64,000 bases of DNA from Kineococcus gynurae (GCF_050871315.1 NZ_JBJLRE010000022.1); one strand, 5' to 3'. Counted from the first letter of the stretch, positions 8,443-17,272 are shown. Numbers and translations are program-made. The notes: generated by a model not told the origin, from the letters alone.

Positions 8443-10041
8443 GTGGCCCTCCGCCTCCCGCGACCCCAGACGTTGCGCTCGCGCCTGCTCGCGACCCTCG
8501 TCGTGCTGCTCGCCGGGGTGGGGCTGGCCATCGGCCTGGTGACCACGGTCGCGTTGCGGCACAGCCTCCTCGACCGGGTCGACGAGCAACTGGTCGCCAC
8601 CGCGACGCGGGCCGGCAACGCGCCGCAGGACGAGGGCGAGGAACCCGGTGGAGGCCGGCGGTTCGAGAGCTTCCAGCAGCAGCGCTGCGGTGACGGGAGC
8701 CTGCGGATCCCGCCCGAGCTCGCCGTGCGGGCCCAGGGGGCCGGGACGTTGGCGGCCCGCTGGAACGCCGGGTCGGTGGACTCCTCCGGGGTGCTGGACG
8801 ACAGCGGGTGCTTCACCGAGCTCAGCTCTACCCAGCTCGCCGTCATCTCCGCGGTGGCCGACCGGGCCGCCGACCAGACCACCGCGCAGAGCGGGGAGCG
8901 GTCGGGTTCGGGGTCCGGCGGATCGGGGGCCCCGGGCTCGTCGCGAGCGCACCCGCAGACGGTGCAGCTGCCCGGGCTCGGTACCTACCGGGTCCTGACG
9001 TCCACGGAGTCCGACGGCGACGTCATCGTCACCGGTCTCCCGCTCGGCGACGCCCAGCGCGTCGTGTGGATCACCGTCGCGGTCGAGGCCGCGACCATCC
9101 TCGTCGGCGTCGCGGTGGCCGCCCTCGTCGGCGGCGCCTTCATCCGCCGCGACCTGCGCCCGCTGCGTCGGGTCGCTGCCACGGCCACCAGCGTCTCCGG
9201 CCTGCAGCTGGACAAGGGCGAGGTCGACCTCGCCCACCGCGTGCCGGACTCCGACACCGACCCGGGGACCGAGGTCGGTCAGGTGGGCCTGGCCCTCAAC
9301 CGGATGCTCGACCACGTCGGCTCGGCGCTGGAGGCGCGACAGGGGTCCGAGCAGCGGGTCCGGCAGTTCGTCGCCGACGCCAGCCACGAGCTGCGCACGC
9401 CGCTGGCCGCGATCCGCGGCTACGCCGAACTGACCCGCCGCAAGAGCACCGGCCCCGACGACGTCCCCCTGCCTCCCGACATCAACCACGCCATGGCCCG
9501 GGTCGAGTCCGAGGCCGTCCGGATGACCGGGCTGGTGGAGGACCTTCTCCTGCTGGCCCGGCTCGACTCCGGCCGCCCGTTGGAGCACGAGACCGTCGAC
9601 GCCACCATGCTCGTCCTCGACGCGGTGAGCGACGCCCGGGTGGCCGGTCCGGAGCACCACTGGCGCCTCGACCTCCCCGAGGACGCCGTCGAGGTCGTCG
9701 GCGACCCGCACCGGCTGCACCAGGTGCTGGCCAACCTGCTGGCCAACGCGCGCGTGCACACCCCGCCCGGGACGACGGTCACCACCCGGCTTCGACCGGC
9801 CGACACCGAGGGCCGGATCCGGCTCGAGGTCGCCGACGACGGCCCCGGGATCCCCGCCGACCTGGGCGCGCGGGTGTTCGAGCGCTTCGCCCGCGGGGAC
9901 TCCTCGCGCTCGCGGGTGGCCGGGAGCACGGGGCTCGGGCTCGCGATCGTGCAGGCCGTCGTCGGTTCCCACCACGGCACGGTCGACGTGGCGAGCGTCC
10001 CGGGGTCGACGGTCTTCACGGTCCGGCTGCCGGCCGCCTGA
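8443..10041 (+). CDS. HAMP-domain sensor histidine kinase
   Basis: 532 aa membrane kinase pairing with the upstream regulator. TM1 lies at about 16-38. A 165-residue extracytoplasmic domain with Gly/Ser-rich stretches follows, with TM2 at about 207-234. The HAMP linker begins with RRDLRPLRRVAATA, and the HisKA box is FVADASHELRTPLAAIRGY with phospho-acceptor His315. The ATP domain shows NLLANARVHT, DDGPGIP and GLGLAI. The start is GTG 8443; the earlier frame has no family-like sequence. The sensed signal cannot be told from sequence. Confidence 0.94.
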   Translation: MALRLPRPQTLRSRLLATLVVLLAGVGLAIGLVTTVALRHSLLDRVDEQLVATATRAGNAPQDEGEEPGGGRRFESFQQQRCGDGSLRIPPELAVRAQGAGTLAARWNAGSVDSSGVLDDSGCFTELSSTQLAVISAVADRAADQTTAQSGERSGSGSGGSGAPGSSRAHPQTVQLPGLGTYRVLTSTESDGDVIVTGLPLGDAQRVVWITVAVEAATILVGVAVAALVGGAFIRRDLRPLRRVAATATSVSGLQLDKGEVDLAHRVPDSDTDPGTEVGQVGLALNRMLDHVGSALEARQGSEQRVRQFVADASHELRTPLAAIRGYAELTRRKSTGPDDVPLPPDINHAMARVESEAVRMTGLVEDLLLLARLDSGRPLEHETVDATMLVLDAVSDARVAGPEHHWRLDLPEDAVEVVGDPHRLHQVLANLLANARVHTPPGTTVTTRLRPADTEGRIRLEVADDGPGIPADLGARVFERFARGDSSRSRVAGSTGLGLAIVQAVVGSHHGTVDVASVPGSTVFTVRLPAA

Positions 10042-10072
10042 CCGGGAACGCCTCTCCGCCGGCAGGTCCGGG

Positions 10073-10098
10073 CGCCGGGTGCGGACGCCGGGTGCGGA
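10073..10098. repeat. Tandem 13-bp direct repeat upstream of glycosyltransferase operon
   Basis: Two exact copies of CGCCGGGTGCGGA lie head to tail, about 90 nt before the GT2-GtrA start and just after the kinase gene. OmpR-family regulators usually bind direct repeats, so this is a candidate operator, but the 13-bp period is longer than the typical 10-11. Confidence 0.5.
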
Positions 10099-10145
10099 CG
10101 GTGGAGCGGTGGCCGGGAGCGCGATGCTCAGCCTCGTCACAGCCC

Positions 10146-10172
10146 CGTCCCACGCCCGCGCGAGGTGGGACG
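10146..10172. other. Hairpin in GT2-GtrA leader
   Basis: CGTCCCAC (10146-10153) pairs perfectly with GTGGGACG (10165-10172) around an 11-nt loop, ending 15 nt before the ATG at 10188. It could act as a weak terminator after the kinase gene or as a 5' leader structure. Confidence 0.4.
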
Positions 10173-10187
10173 CCGAGCCTTCGAGGC

Positions 10188-11474
10188 ATGAACCCGACCA
10201 CGACGCCGCTCCCGGGTCGTTCCACCCCCCGCCCCCGGACGGCACCGACGGCCGAGGCCGTCGGCGAGTTCCGGTCCGCCCCCGTGCTGGACGTCGTCGT
10301 CCCGGTCTTCGACGAGGAGGTCGACCTCGAACCGTGCGTGCGCCGGCTGCACGCGCACCTGCGGGCGTTGCCGTTCTCCAGCCGCATCACCATCGCCGAC
10401 AACGCCAGCACCGACGCGACCCCGACCGTGGCCGCCGCGTTGGCGGCCGAACTGCCCGACGTGCGCTGGATCCGGTTGGAGCAGAAGGGCCGCGGACGGG
10501 CCCTGAACCACGTGTGGTCGACCTCCGACGCCGAGGTCCTCGCGTACACCGACGTCGACCTCTCCACCGACCTGTCCGCCCTGCTGCCGCTGGTGGCGGG
10601 GCTGCTCTCCGGGCACTCCGACGTGGCCATCGGCTCGCGCCTGGCCCGGGGGGCGCACGTGGTGCGCGGACCCAAGCGGGAGTTCATCTCCCGCAGCTAC
10701 AACCTGCTGCTCCACCAGACCCTCCGGGTGCGGTTCACCGACGCCCAGTGCGGGTTCAAGGCCGTCCGGGCCGAGGTCGCCCGGCAGCTCCTGCCGCTCG
10801 TCGAGGACACCGGATGGTTCTTCGACACCGAACTCCTCGTCCTGGCCGAACGCTCCGGGCTGCGGATCCAGGAGATCCCCGTCGACTGGGTCGACGACCC
10901 GGACAGCCGGGTCGACATCGTCGCGACGGCTCTCGCCGACCTGCGCGGGATCCGCCGGCTCACGGGTGCCATCGCCTCGGGACGGTTGCCCCTGGCCGAG
11001 ATCCGGGCCTCCCTCGGACGCGGTCCGCAACCGGCGGCGGTGGCCGGGGTCCCCACGTCGCTGACCGGCCAGCTCGGTCGCTTCGTCGGGGTGGGGGTGC
11101 TCTCCACGATCGCCTACGCCGTGCTGTACCTGCTCCTGCACCACGTCGCGGGGGCGCAGGTCGCGAACTTCCTGGCGCTGCTGATCACCGCGGTCGCGAA
11201 CACCGCGCTGAACCGTCGGCTGACGTTCGGGGTCCGGGGACGCCGCGGCGCCACCCGGCACCAGGCGCAGGGCCTGCTGGTGTTCCTGCTCGGGTGGGCG
11301 CTGACGTCCGGGTCGCTGCTGGCCCTGCACGCCCTCGACCCGGACGTGGCCCGCGGCCCGGAACTCGCCGTGCTCACGGCGGCCAACCTGGCCGCGACCG
11401 TCCTGCGGTTCCTGCTGCTGCGCAGCTGGGTGTTCCGCGACCGTCGGCACCACCGTCCCGGGGCGACCCGGTGA
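10188..11474 (+). CDS. Bifunctional GT2 glycosyltransferase / GtrA-family membrane protein
   Basis: 428 aa fusion. Residues ~33-270 form a dolichol-phosphate-sugar-synthase-like GT2 domain: VLDVVVPVFDEE, IADNASTDAT, the metal-binding DxD in AYTDVDLST (Asp122, Asp124), and DAQCGFKAVR. Residues ~288-415 form a four-helix GtrA domain (GRFVGVGVLSTIAYAVLYLLL to FLLLRSWVF). The GT2 half would make polyprenyl-phosphate-sugar and the GtrA half may help move it across the membrane. The gene overlaps the following GT39 gene by 4 nt (GTGA). No strong ribosome binding site precedes ATG 10188. Confidence 0.92.
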   Translation: MNPTTTPLPGRSTPRPRTAPTAEAVGEFRSAPVLDVVVPVFDEEVDLEPCVRRLHAHLRALPFSSRITIADNASTDATPTVAAALAAELPDVRWIRLEQKGRGRALNHVWSTSDAEVLAYTDVDLSTDLSALLPLVAGLLSGHSDVAIGSRLARGAHVVRGPKREFISRSYNLLLHQTLRVRFTDAQCGFKAVRAEVARQLLPLVEDTGWFFDTELLVLAERSGLRIQEIPVDWVDDPDSRVDIVATALADLRGIRRLTGAIASGRLPLAEIRASLGRGPQPAAVAGVPTSLTGQLGRFVGVGVLSTIAYAVLYLLLHHVAGAQVANFLALLITAVANTALNRRLTFGVRGRRGATRHQAQGLLVFLLGWALTSGSLLALHALDPDVARGPELAVLTAANLAATVLRFLLLRSWVFRDRRHHRPGATR

Positions 11475-13558
11475 GCGCGACGCACTCCGCCGTCACCCGC
11501 CCCCCCGGCCGCCCGCGGCCCGGCGACCAGGACCCCGGAAGCGCCGAGACGGGTCGCCGGGTCTTCGGGGGGTTCCGGGGGTTCCGAAGGTTCCGGGTCT
11601 TCCGGGGGACCGACGACCCGGCCTGGTACCGACCCGCCGTCCTCGCCCTCCTCGCCGGGACCGCCGCCCTCTACCTCGTCGGGTTGTCGGCCTCGGGCTG
11701 GGCGAACGCGTTCTACTCCGCGGCGGCGCAGGCCGGGTCGGTGTCCTGGGAGGCGTTCTTCTTCGGCTCCTCCGACGCCGCGAACTCCATCACGGTCGAC
11801 AAACCCCCGCTGGCGCTGTGGCTGATGGCTCTCTCGGTGCGGGCGTTCGGGTTGTCCTCGTTCTCGATCCTGCTGCCCCAGGCGCTCCTGGGCGTCACCG
11901 GGGTCGGCATCCTCACCGCGAGCGTCCGGCGCAGCGCCGGGCCGGTGGCCGGGCTGCTCGCCGGTGTCGTCCTGGCGAGCACCCCCGTCGCGACGCTCAT
12001 GTTCCGGTTCAACAACCCCGACGCCCTCCTCGTCACCCTCATGGTCGGGGCGGCGGCCGCCGTGCTGCGGTCCCTCCGCACGGGTCGGGCCCGCTGGTTC
12101 GTGCTGGCCGGGGTCCTGCTCGGCCTGGGTTTCCTGACCAAGCAGCTCCAGGTGTTCCTCGTCGTCCCGGGTCTCGCCCTGACCTACCTGTGGGCGGCCC
12201 CGCACCCGCTGGGTCGGCGGTTGCGTCACGTCGTCCTCGGTGGGTCGGCGATGGTCGCCGCCGCGGGCTGGTGGATCGCGCTCGTCGAACTCGTCCCCGC
12301 CGCGAACCGCCCGTGGATCGGGGGTTCGCAGGACAACTCCATCCTGGAACTCACCTTGGGCTACAACGGGTTCGGCCGGTTGACCGGGGACGAGACGGGC
12401 AGCGTGGGCGCAGGTTCGAACTGGGGCGAGACCGGTCTGCTCCGGATGTTCGGCGGCGAGTTCGGCGCCCAGGCCTCGTGGCTGCTGCCCGCGGCCCTGG
12501 TCCTGCTCGTGGTCGGTCTCCGGCTGCGCGGTCGTGCCCCGCGCACCGACGGTCGGCGGGCCGCCTACCTCGTCTGGGGCGGGTGGACGCTGGTCACCGG
12601 GCTCACGTTCTCGCTGATGTCGGGGATCATCCACCCCTACTACGCCGTGGCCCTGGCCCCGGGGATCGCCGCCCTGGTCGGCACGGGTGCGAGCGACCTC
12701 TACCGCTCCGGGCGACGGTGGTCGCTGCCGGTCCTGGCCGGGGTGGTCCTGGGCAGCACCGTGTGGGCGTTCCTGCTCATGGGGCGCAGCGCCGACTTCC
12801 TGCCCTGGCTGCGCGGCCTGGTGCTGACCGTCGGTCTGCTCGCCACCGGGTCGCTGCTGGCCGGGATGCTCCGGTCCCCGGTCCTGGGCCTCACCGGGCG
12901 GGCCCTGCGACGCACGGGCGCGACCCTCGGCCTGGTGGCCGCCCTGACGGGACCCGTCGCCTGGTCGGTGCAGACGGCGGCGACCCCGCACTCCGGGGCC
13001 ATCGTCTCGGCCGGTCCGGCGTCGTCGGGATCGGGGTTCGGGGGCCCGGGCGGCGGGACCCGCGGTGGCGCCGGCGGGGCCCCGGGCGGGACGGCCCGGG
13101 CTGCGACCGGCGGGATGTTCACCGGCGGGACGGGCGCCATGACGCCTGGTGGGATGCCCGGTGGGATGTCTGGTGGGATGCGCGGCGGGATGGGTGGTCT
13201 GCTCGACACCGTGACCCCGAGCGCGGCCGTGGTGGAGACGCTCGGCGCGGACGCCGATTCCTACGACTGGGTCGCCGCGACCATCGGGTCGAACAACGCC
13301 GCCGGCTACCAGCTGGCCATGGAGCGACCCGTCATGGCCGTCGGGGGGTTCAACGGCACCGACCCCTCCCCCACGCTCGCCCGGTTCCAGCAGCTCGTGG
13401 CCGAGGGCCGGGTCCACTACTGGATCGCGGCCACGACCATGGCCTCGACCGACACCGGCGGTTCCGACGCCTCGGTGCAGATCCAGGAGTGGGTCGAGCA
13501 GACGTTCCCGGCCAGCACCGTCGACGGGACCACGGTCTACGACCTGTCCTCGGGGTGA
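11471..13558 (+). CDS. GT39/ArnT-PMT-family membrane glycosyltransferase
   Basis: 695 aa polytopic protein with about 12 predicted TM helices. After an ~50 residue cytoplasmic N-terminus rich in FRGFRRFRVFRG repeats comes the luminal active loop with ANSITVDKPPLALWLM, whose acidic Asp is typical of PMT/ArnT enzymes. Near the C-terminus is a Gly/Met-rich linker (GGMPGGMSGGMRGGMGG) and then a small soluble domain. It would use the lipid-linked sugar from the preceding GT2-GtrA enzyme, acting on the outer face. The GTG start overlaps the previous stop, so the two are translationally coupled. Acceptor unknown. Confidence 0.9.
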   Translation: MSATHSAVTRPPGRPRPGDQDPGSAETGRRVFGGFRGFRRFRVFRGTDDPAWYRPAVLALLAGTAALYLVGLSASGWANAFYSAAAQAGSVSWEAFFFGSSDAANSITVDKPPLALWLMALSVRAFGLSSFSILLPQALLGVTGVGILTASVRRSAGPVAGLLAGVVLASTPVATLMFRFNNPDALLVTLMVGAAAAVLRSLRTGRARWFVLAGVLLGLGFLTKQLQVFLVVPGLALTYLWAAPHPLGRRLRHVVLGGSAMVAAAGWWIALVELVPAANRPWIGGSQDNSILELTLGYNGFGRLTGDETGSVGAGSNWGETGLLRMFGGEFGAQASWLLPAALVLLVVGLRLRGRAPRTDGRRAAYLVWGGWTLVTGLTFSLMSGIIHPYYAVALAPGIAALVGTGASDLYRSGRRWSLPVLAGVVLGSTVWAFLLMGRSADFLPWLRGLVLTVGLLATGSLLAGMLRSPVLGLTGRALRRTGATLGLVAALTGPVAWSVQTAATPHSGAIVSAGPASSGSGFGGPGGGTRGGAGGAPGGTARAATGGMFTGGTGAMTPGGMPGGMSGGMRGGMGGLLDTVTPSAAVVETLGADADSYDWVAATIGSNNAAGYQLAMERPVMAVGGFNGTDPSPTLARFQQLVAEGRVHYWIAATTMASTDTGGSDASVQIQEWVEQTFPASTVDGTTVYDLSSG

Positions 13559-13587
13559 GCCGTGGGTGGGCGGAGCGGTCGCCGGAC

Positions 13588-13640
13588 CGGCACAGGGGGA
13601 CCCTGCGCTCGTTCATCGGGAGCAGCGTCCCCCTGTGCCG
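13588..13640. terminator. Long hairpin terminator between convergent genes
   Basis: CGGCACAGGGGGAC (13588-13601) pairs perfectly with GTCCCCCTGTGCCG (13627-13640), and the 25-nt loop can itself pair CTGC/GCAG. It lies between the convergent GT39 and PAP2 genes. No U tract, as is usual in GC-rich actinobacteria. Confidence 0.7.
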
Positions 13641-13675
13641 TCGGGGTGGTACGGGCCCGTCGTCACCGTCCGTCG

Positions 13676-14272
13676 TCACCGTCCGGCGGCGCGGTCCCCG
13701 GACGCCGGCCGGGGGCCGAGGACGGCCCGGGCGGTGAGGACGATCGCCAGCCCGAGCAACCACCCGGCGAGCACGTCGCTGGGCCAGTGCGCCCCGAGCC
13801 ACACCCGGTCCACGCCGACGAGACCGAGCAGCGCGACCGTGCCCGTCCCCCGGAGGAGGGCGGAGCGGCGGGTGCGCGGGGGGTGCAGGACGAGCAGCAG
13901 CAGACCGAGCACCGTCGCCGAGGCGAGGGCGTGCCCGGAGGGGAACGCCCCGCCCCCGGCGGTCGTCAGACCGGCCTCGACCGCGGGCCGGACGCGGTCG
14001 ACGATCGCCTTGAGCACGGGCGAGGTCACCGCTCCCACCACCCCGGCCACCAGGACGACGAGCGCGGGCCGACGCCACCCCCGCGACCAGGCGAGCACGA
14101 CCGCCCCGAGACCCACGGCGTAGAGGACCACCGGTTCGGTGGCCCGCTCGACCACCTGGGCCACGGCGGTCAGCCGGGGTGCCCCCAGCGCCGCACCGAC
14201 CGCCTCCCCGACGAGGGGCACCTCGACCGGGGCCAGAACCCCGGACCGGACCAGCAGGTGCAGGCCGAGCAC
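13676..14272 (-). CDS. PAP2-family membrane phosphatase
   Basis: 198 aa from GTG 14272. All three acid-phosphatase motifs are visible: KAIVDRVRPAVE, PSGHA, and DRVWLGAHWPSDVLAG with catalytic His and Asp. At least five TM helices. Members dephosphorylate lipid phosphates such as undecaprenyl pyrophosphate or phosphatidic acid. The frame stays open upstream, and RRRPRPAGRAGAIGAV followed by a TM helix looks like a natural N-terminus. That would need a CTG start at 14338 overlapping the aspS stop (CTGA). It follows aspS on the same strand. Substrate unknown. Confidence 0.87.
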   Translation of the reverse strand: MLGLHLLVRSGVLAPVEVPLVGEAVGAALGAPRLTAVAQVVERATEPVVLYAVGLGAVVLAWSRGWRRPALVVLVAGVVGAVTSPVLKAIVDRVRPAVEAGLTTAGGGAFPSGHALASATVLGLLLLVLHPPRTRRSALLRGTGTVALLGLVGVDRVWLGAHWPSDVLAGWLLGLAIVLTARAVLGPRPASGDRAAGR

Positions 14273-14334
14273 CGCGGCGACGGCGAGGACCGCACCGATC
14301 GCCCCGGCCCGCCCGGCCGGGCGGGGTCGCCGCC

Positions 14335-16113
14335 TCAGGCCGGGGCCCCCGGCGCCTTCGGCTTCGCGTCGACGCCGGTCTCCCGGCGCTGCTGCACGGT
14401 GATGGGCGCGGGCGCCGCGGTGAGCGGGTCGTACCCGCCGCCGGACTTCGGGAACGCGATGACGTCGCGGATCGAGTCCGACCGGGTCAGCAGCGCGACG
14501 ATCCGGTCCCAGCCGAAGGCGATCCCGCCGTGCGGCGGGGCCCCGAAGGAGAACGCGTCGAGCAGGAACCCGAACTTCTCGGTCGCGGCCTCGCCGTCGA
14601 TCCCCATGACCGCGAACACCCGCTCCTGCACGTCACGGCGGTGGATACGGATCGACCCGCCGCCGATCTCGTTGCCGTTGCAGACGATGTCGTAGGCGTT
14701 GGACAGCGCCGACTCGGGGTCGGTGTCGAAGGTGGCCTCGTGCTCGGGCTTGGGCGCGGTGAACGCGTGGTGGACGGCGTTCCACGCACCCGTGCCGACG
14801 GCGACGTCGTCGTCCTCGGCCGCGGACTTGAACATGGGGGCGTCGACCACCCAGGTGAACGCCCAGGCGTTCTCGTCGATCAGTCCGCAACGGCGGCCGA
14901 TCTCGTTGCGGGCGGCACCGAGCAGGGCCCGCGAGGAGTTCCGGGCCCCGGCGCCGAAGAAGATGCAGTCGCCCGGGGCCGCCCCGACGTGGGCGGCGAG
15001 CCCCGCCTTCTCGGTCTCGGAGAGGTTCTTGGCGACCGGGCCACCGAGTTCCCCGTCGGCCCCGACGAGCACGTAGGCCAACCCCTTGGCCCCGCGCTGC
15101 TTGGCCCACTCCTGCCAGGCGTCGAGCTGCTTGCGGGGCTGCGAGGCACCGCCGGGCATGACCACGGCCCCGACGTAGGGCGCCTGGAAGACCCGGAAGG
15201 TGGTGTCGGAGAAGAACTCGGTGCAGTCGGTGAGTTCCACGCCGAAGCGCAGGTCGGGCTTGTCGCTGCCGTAGCGGGCCATCGCGTCGGCGTAGGTCAT
15301 CCGCGGGATCGGAGTGCTGATGTCGTGCCCGATGAGTTTCCACAGCGCGACGAGGATCTCCTCCGCGAGCGCCAGGACGTCGTCCTGCTCGACAAAACTC
15401 ATCTCGACGTCGAGCTGGGTGAACTCCGGCTGCCGGTCGGCGCGGAAGTCCTCGTCGCGGTAGCAGCGGGCGATCTGGTAGTACCGCTCCGTCCCGGCGA
15501 CCATGAGCAGCTGCTTGAACAGCTGCGGGCTCTGCGGCAGGGCGTACCAGGAGCCGGGGGCGAGGCGGGCGGGCACCAGGAAGTCGCGCGCCCCCTCAGG
15601 GGTGGAGCGCGTCAGGGTCGGGGTCTCGACCTCGACGAAGTCGTGGGCGTCCAGGACCGAGCGCGCGGCGCGGTTCACCGCCGAACGCAGGCGCAGGGCC
15701 GCGGCCGGACCGCTGCGGCGCAGGTCGAGGTAGCGGTAGCGCAGCCGCACCTCCTCGCCCACCTCGACGTGGTCGTCGATCTGGAACGGCAGCGGGGCGG
15801 CCGCGGACAGCACGGTCAGCTCGGAGGTGTCGACCTCGATCGCCCCCGTGGGCAGGTTCGGGTTCTCGTTGCCCTCGGGGCGCTGCCGGACCACGCCGAC
15901 GACCCGCACGCAGTACTCGTTGCGCAGGTCGTGCGCGCCGCCGGAGTCGAGCACCTCGTCGCGGGCGACGACCTGCACGACCCCGGAGGCGTCGCGCAGG
16001 TCCAGGAAGGCCACTCCCCCGTGGTCTCGCCGCCGCGCCACCCAACCGGTGAGCGTGACGGTCTGGCCGGCGTGGTCGGCACGCAAGGTGCCGGCCTCGT
16101 GGGTGCGGAGCAC
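14335..16113 (-). CDS. aspS: Aspartyl-tRNA synthetase, bacterial type
   Basis: 592 aa class IIb synthetase. The N-terminal OB-fold anticodon domain (TLTGWVARRRDHGGVAF) is followed by the catalytic core with motif 2 around residues 215-240 (YRDEDFRADRQPEFTQLD) and motif 3 GIAFGWDRIVALL. The bacterial GAD insert lies between. Position 31 is His and the ~81 region is PEGNENPN; His31/Gly82 is the signature reported for non-discriminating bacterial AspRS, so it may also charge tRNA-Asn. The GTG start has AGGAAAGGA upstream. It lies between the Rv2578c-like gene and PAP2. Confidence 0.97.
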   Translation of the reverse strand: MLRTHEAGTLRADHAGQTVTLTGWVARRRDHGGVAFLDLRDASGVVQVVARDEVLDSGGAHDLRNEYCVRVVGVVRQRPEGNENPNLPTGAIEVDTSELTVLSAAAPLPFQIDDHVEVGEEVRLRYRYLDLRRSGPAAALRLRSAVNRAARSVLDAHDFVEVETPTLTRSTPEGARDFLVPARLAPGSWYALPQSPQLFKQLLMVAGTERYYQIARCYRDEDFRADRQPEFTQLDVEMSFVEQDDVLALAEEILVALWKLIGHDISTPIPRMTYADAMARYGSDKPDLRFGVELTDCTEFFSDTTFRVFQAPYVGAVVMPGGASQPRKQLDAWQEWAKQRGAKGLAYVLVGADGELGGPVAKNLSETEKAGLAAHVGAAPGDCIFFGAGARNSSRALLGAARNEIGRRCGLIDENAWAFTWVVDAPMFKSAAEDDDVAVGTGAWNAVHHAFTAPKPEHEATFDTDPESALSNAYDIVCNGNEIGGGSIRIHRRDVQERVFAVMGIDGEAATEKFGFLLDAFSFGAPPHGGIAFGWDRIVALLTRSDSIRDVIAFPKSGGGYDPLTAAPAPITVQQRRETGVDAKPKAPGAPA

Positions 16114-16170
16114 GAGAGGTCCTTTCCTGGGGTCCTGATGTCCGGGTGGACGGCGCGGGAGCGCCCCCCG

Positions 16171-16176
16171 ATCCTA
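16171..16176 (-). promoter_or_regulatory. Putative aspS -10 (TAGGAT)
   Basis: A TANNNT hexamer lies in the 71-nt gap between the radical SAM stop and aspS, giving a ~50-nt leader that ends in a good Shine-Dalgarno. The -35 is not clear. Confidence 0.35.
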
Positions 16177-16184
16177 CGGACCGT

Positions 16185-17264
16185 TCAGAACAGGGCGTCC
16201 TGCGCCGCGGCGGCGGACGTCCGCGGCGCCGGACCGGACCCCACCGAGGGCAGGCTGCCGGCCGGGAAGGCCCCCTCGTCGTAACCGGGCAGACCGCGGA
16301 GCTCACCGGCGGCGGCCGCGGCGAAACCGTGGCGACGCAGCAGGGGCGCGACCCGGTCGGCCAACCAGCGCCGGTAGGCGCTCGGCACGTACGCCCCGCC
16401 CGCGTAGAGGTCCTGGAAGGACCGCACCCGCTCGGGGTGCTCCCGGCGCAGCCAGGCGAAGAACCACTCCCGGGCGCCGGGACGCAGGTGCAGGGGCAGC
16501 ACCGTCACGCCGGTCGCACCGGCGTCGGCCACCCGGGCGAGCGCGGCGTCCAGGTGGGCGACGGAGTCGGTCAGCCCCGGCAGCACCGGGGCGAGCATGA
16601 CCCCGCACGGCAGGCCGGCGGCGCGTACGGCCGCGACGAGCGCGAGCCGGGCGGCGACCGACGGCGTCCCCGGTTCCAGCCGTTGCTGCAACCCCTCGTC
16701 GTAGATCGCGAGGGAGACGCCGAGTCCGAGCGGCACCCGCTCGGCGGCCGCGCGCAACCGGTCCAGGTCCCGGCGCAGCAGCGTGCCCTTGGTCAGGATG
16801 CTGAAGGGGGTCCGGGCCTCGGCCAGGGCGTCGATGATCCCGGGCATGAGCCGGTAGCGACCCTCCGCCCGCTGGTAGGGGTCGGTGTTCGTGCCCAGCG
16901 CGACGTGTTCGCCCCGCCAGGAGGGCCGCGCGAGATCGGCCCGCAGCGCCTCGGCCGCGTTGACCTTCACGACCACCTCGCGGTCGAAGCCGGTTCCGGT
17001 GTCGAGCTCGAGCCAGGAGTGGGTGCTGCGCGCGTAGCAGTAAACGCACGCGTGGGAGCAGCCCCGGTACGGGTTGACCGTCCAGCGGAAGGGCATCGCG
17101 GAGTTCTCGGGCACCCGGTTCAGCACGGTCCGGGACACGACCTCGTGGAACCCGACCCCCGCGAACTCCGGCGTCCGCACGGTGCGCACGAAGCCGCGCA
17201 ACCGGCTCATCCCCGGCAGGGCCTGGCCCGCGCTCACGTCCAGCTGCCGGTCCGCCCACCTCAT
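16185..17264 (-). CDS. Rv2578c-family radical SAM protein
   Basis: 359 aa. The radical SAM cluster motif CxxxCxxC is GCSHACVYCYAR; RPSWRGEHVALGTNTDPYQ, YRLMPGIIDAL and FSILTKGTLLRRD follow. It matches M. tuberculosis Rv2578c along its length, including MRW at the start and ALF at the end. The Fe-S cluster and SAM-radical chemistry are expected; the substrate is unknown. Related SplB-like proteins act in DNA repair, and Rv2578c is, as I recall, a LexA-regulated gene. ATG 17264 was chosen over the longer frame from 17300 by this match. A LexA-like box lies 8 nt upstream. Confidence 0.9.
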   Translation of the reverse strand: MRWADRQLDVSAGQALPGMSRLRGFVRTVRTPEFAGVGFHEVVSRTVLNRVPENSAMPFRWTVNPYRGCSHACVYCYARSTHSWLELDTGTGFDREVVVKVNAAEALRADLARPSWRGEHVALGTNTDPYQRAEGRYRLMPGIIDALAEARTPFSILTKGTLLRRDLDRLRAAAERVPLGLGVSLAIYDEGLQQRLEPGTPSVAARLALVAAVRAAGLPCGVMLAPVLPGLTDSVAHLDAALARVADAGATGVTVLPLHLRPGAREWFFAWLRREHPERVRSFQDLYAGGAYVPSAYRRWLADRVAPLLRRHGFAAAAAGELRGLPGYDEGAFPAGSLPSVGSGPAPRTSAAAAQDALF

Positions 17265-17272
17265 CCCAAGAT

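Noticed and set aside
13658..13683. Tandem CGTCGTCACCGTC repeat at the end of the PAP2 gene
   Set aside because: It mostly lies within the PAP2 coding end and is one of many short GC-rich repeats expected by chance; no regulatory reading is supported.
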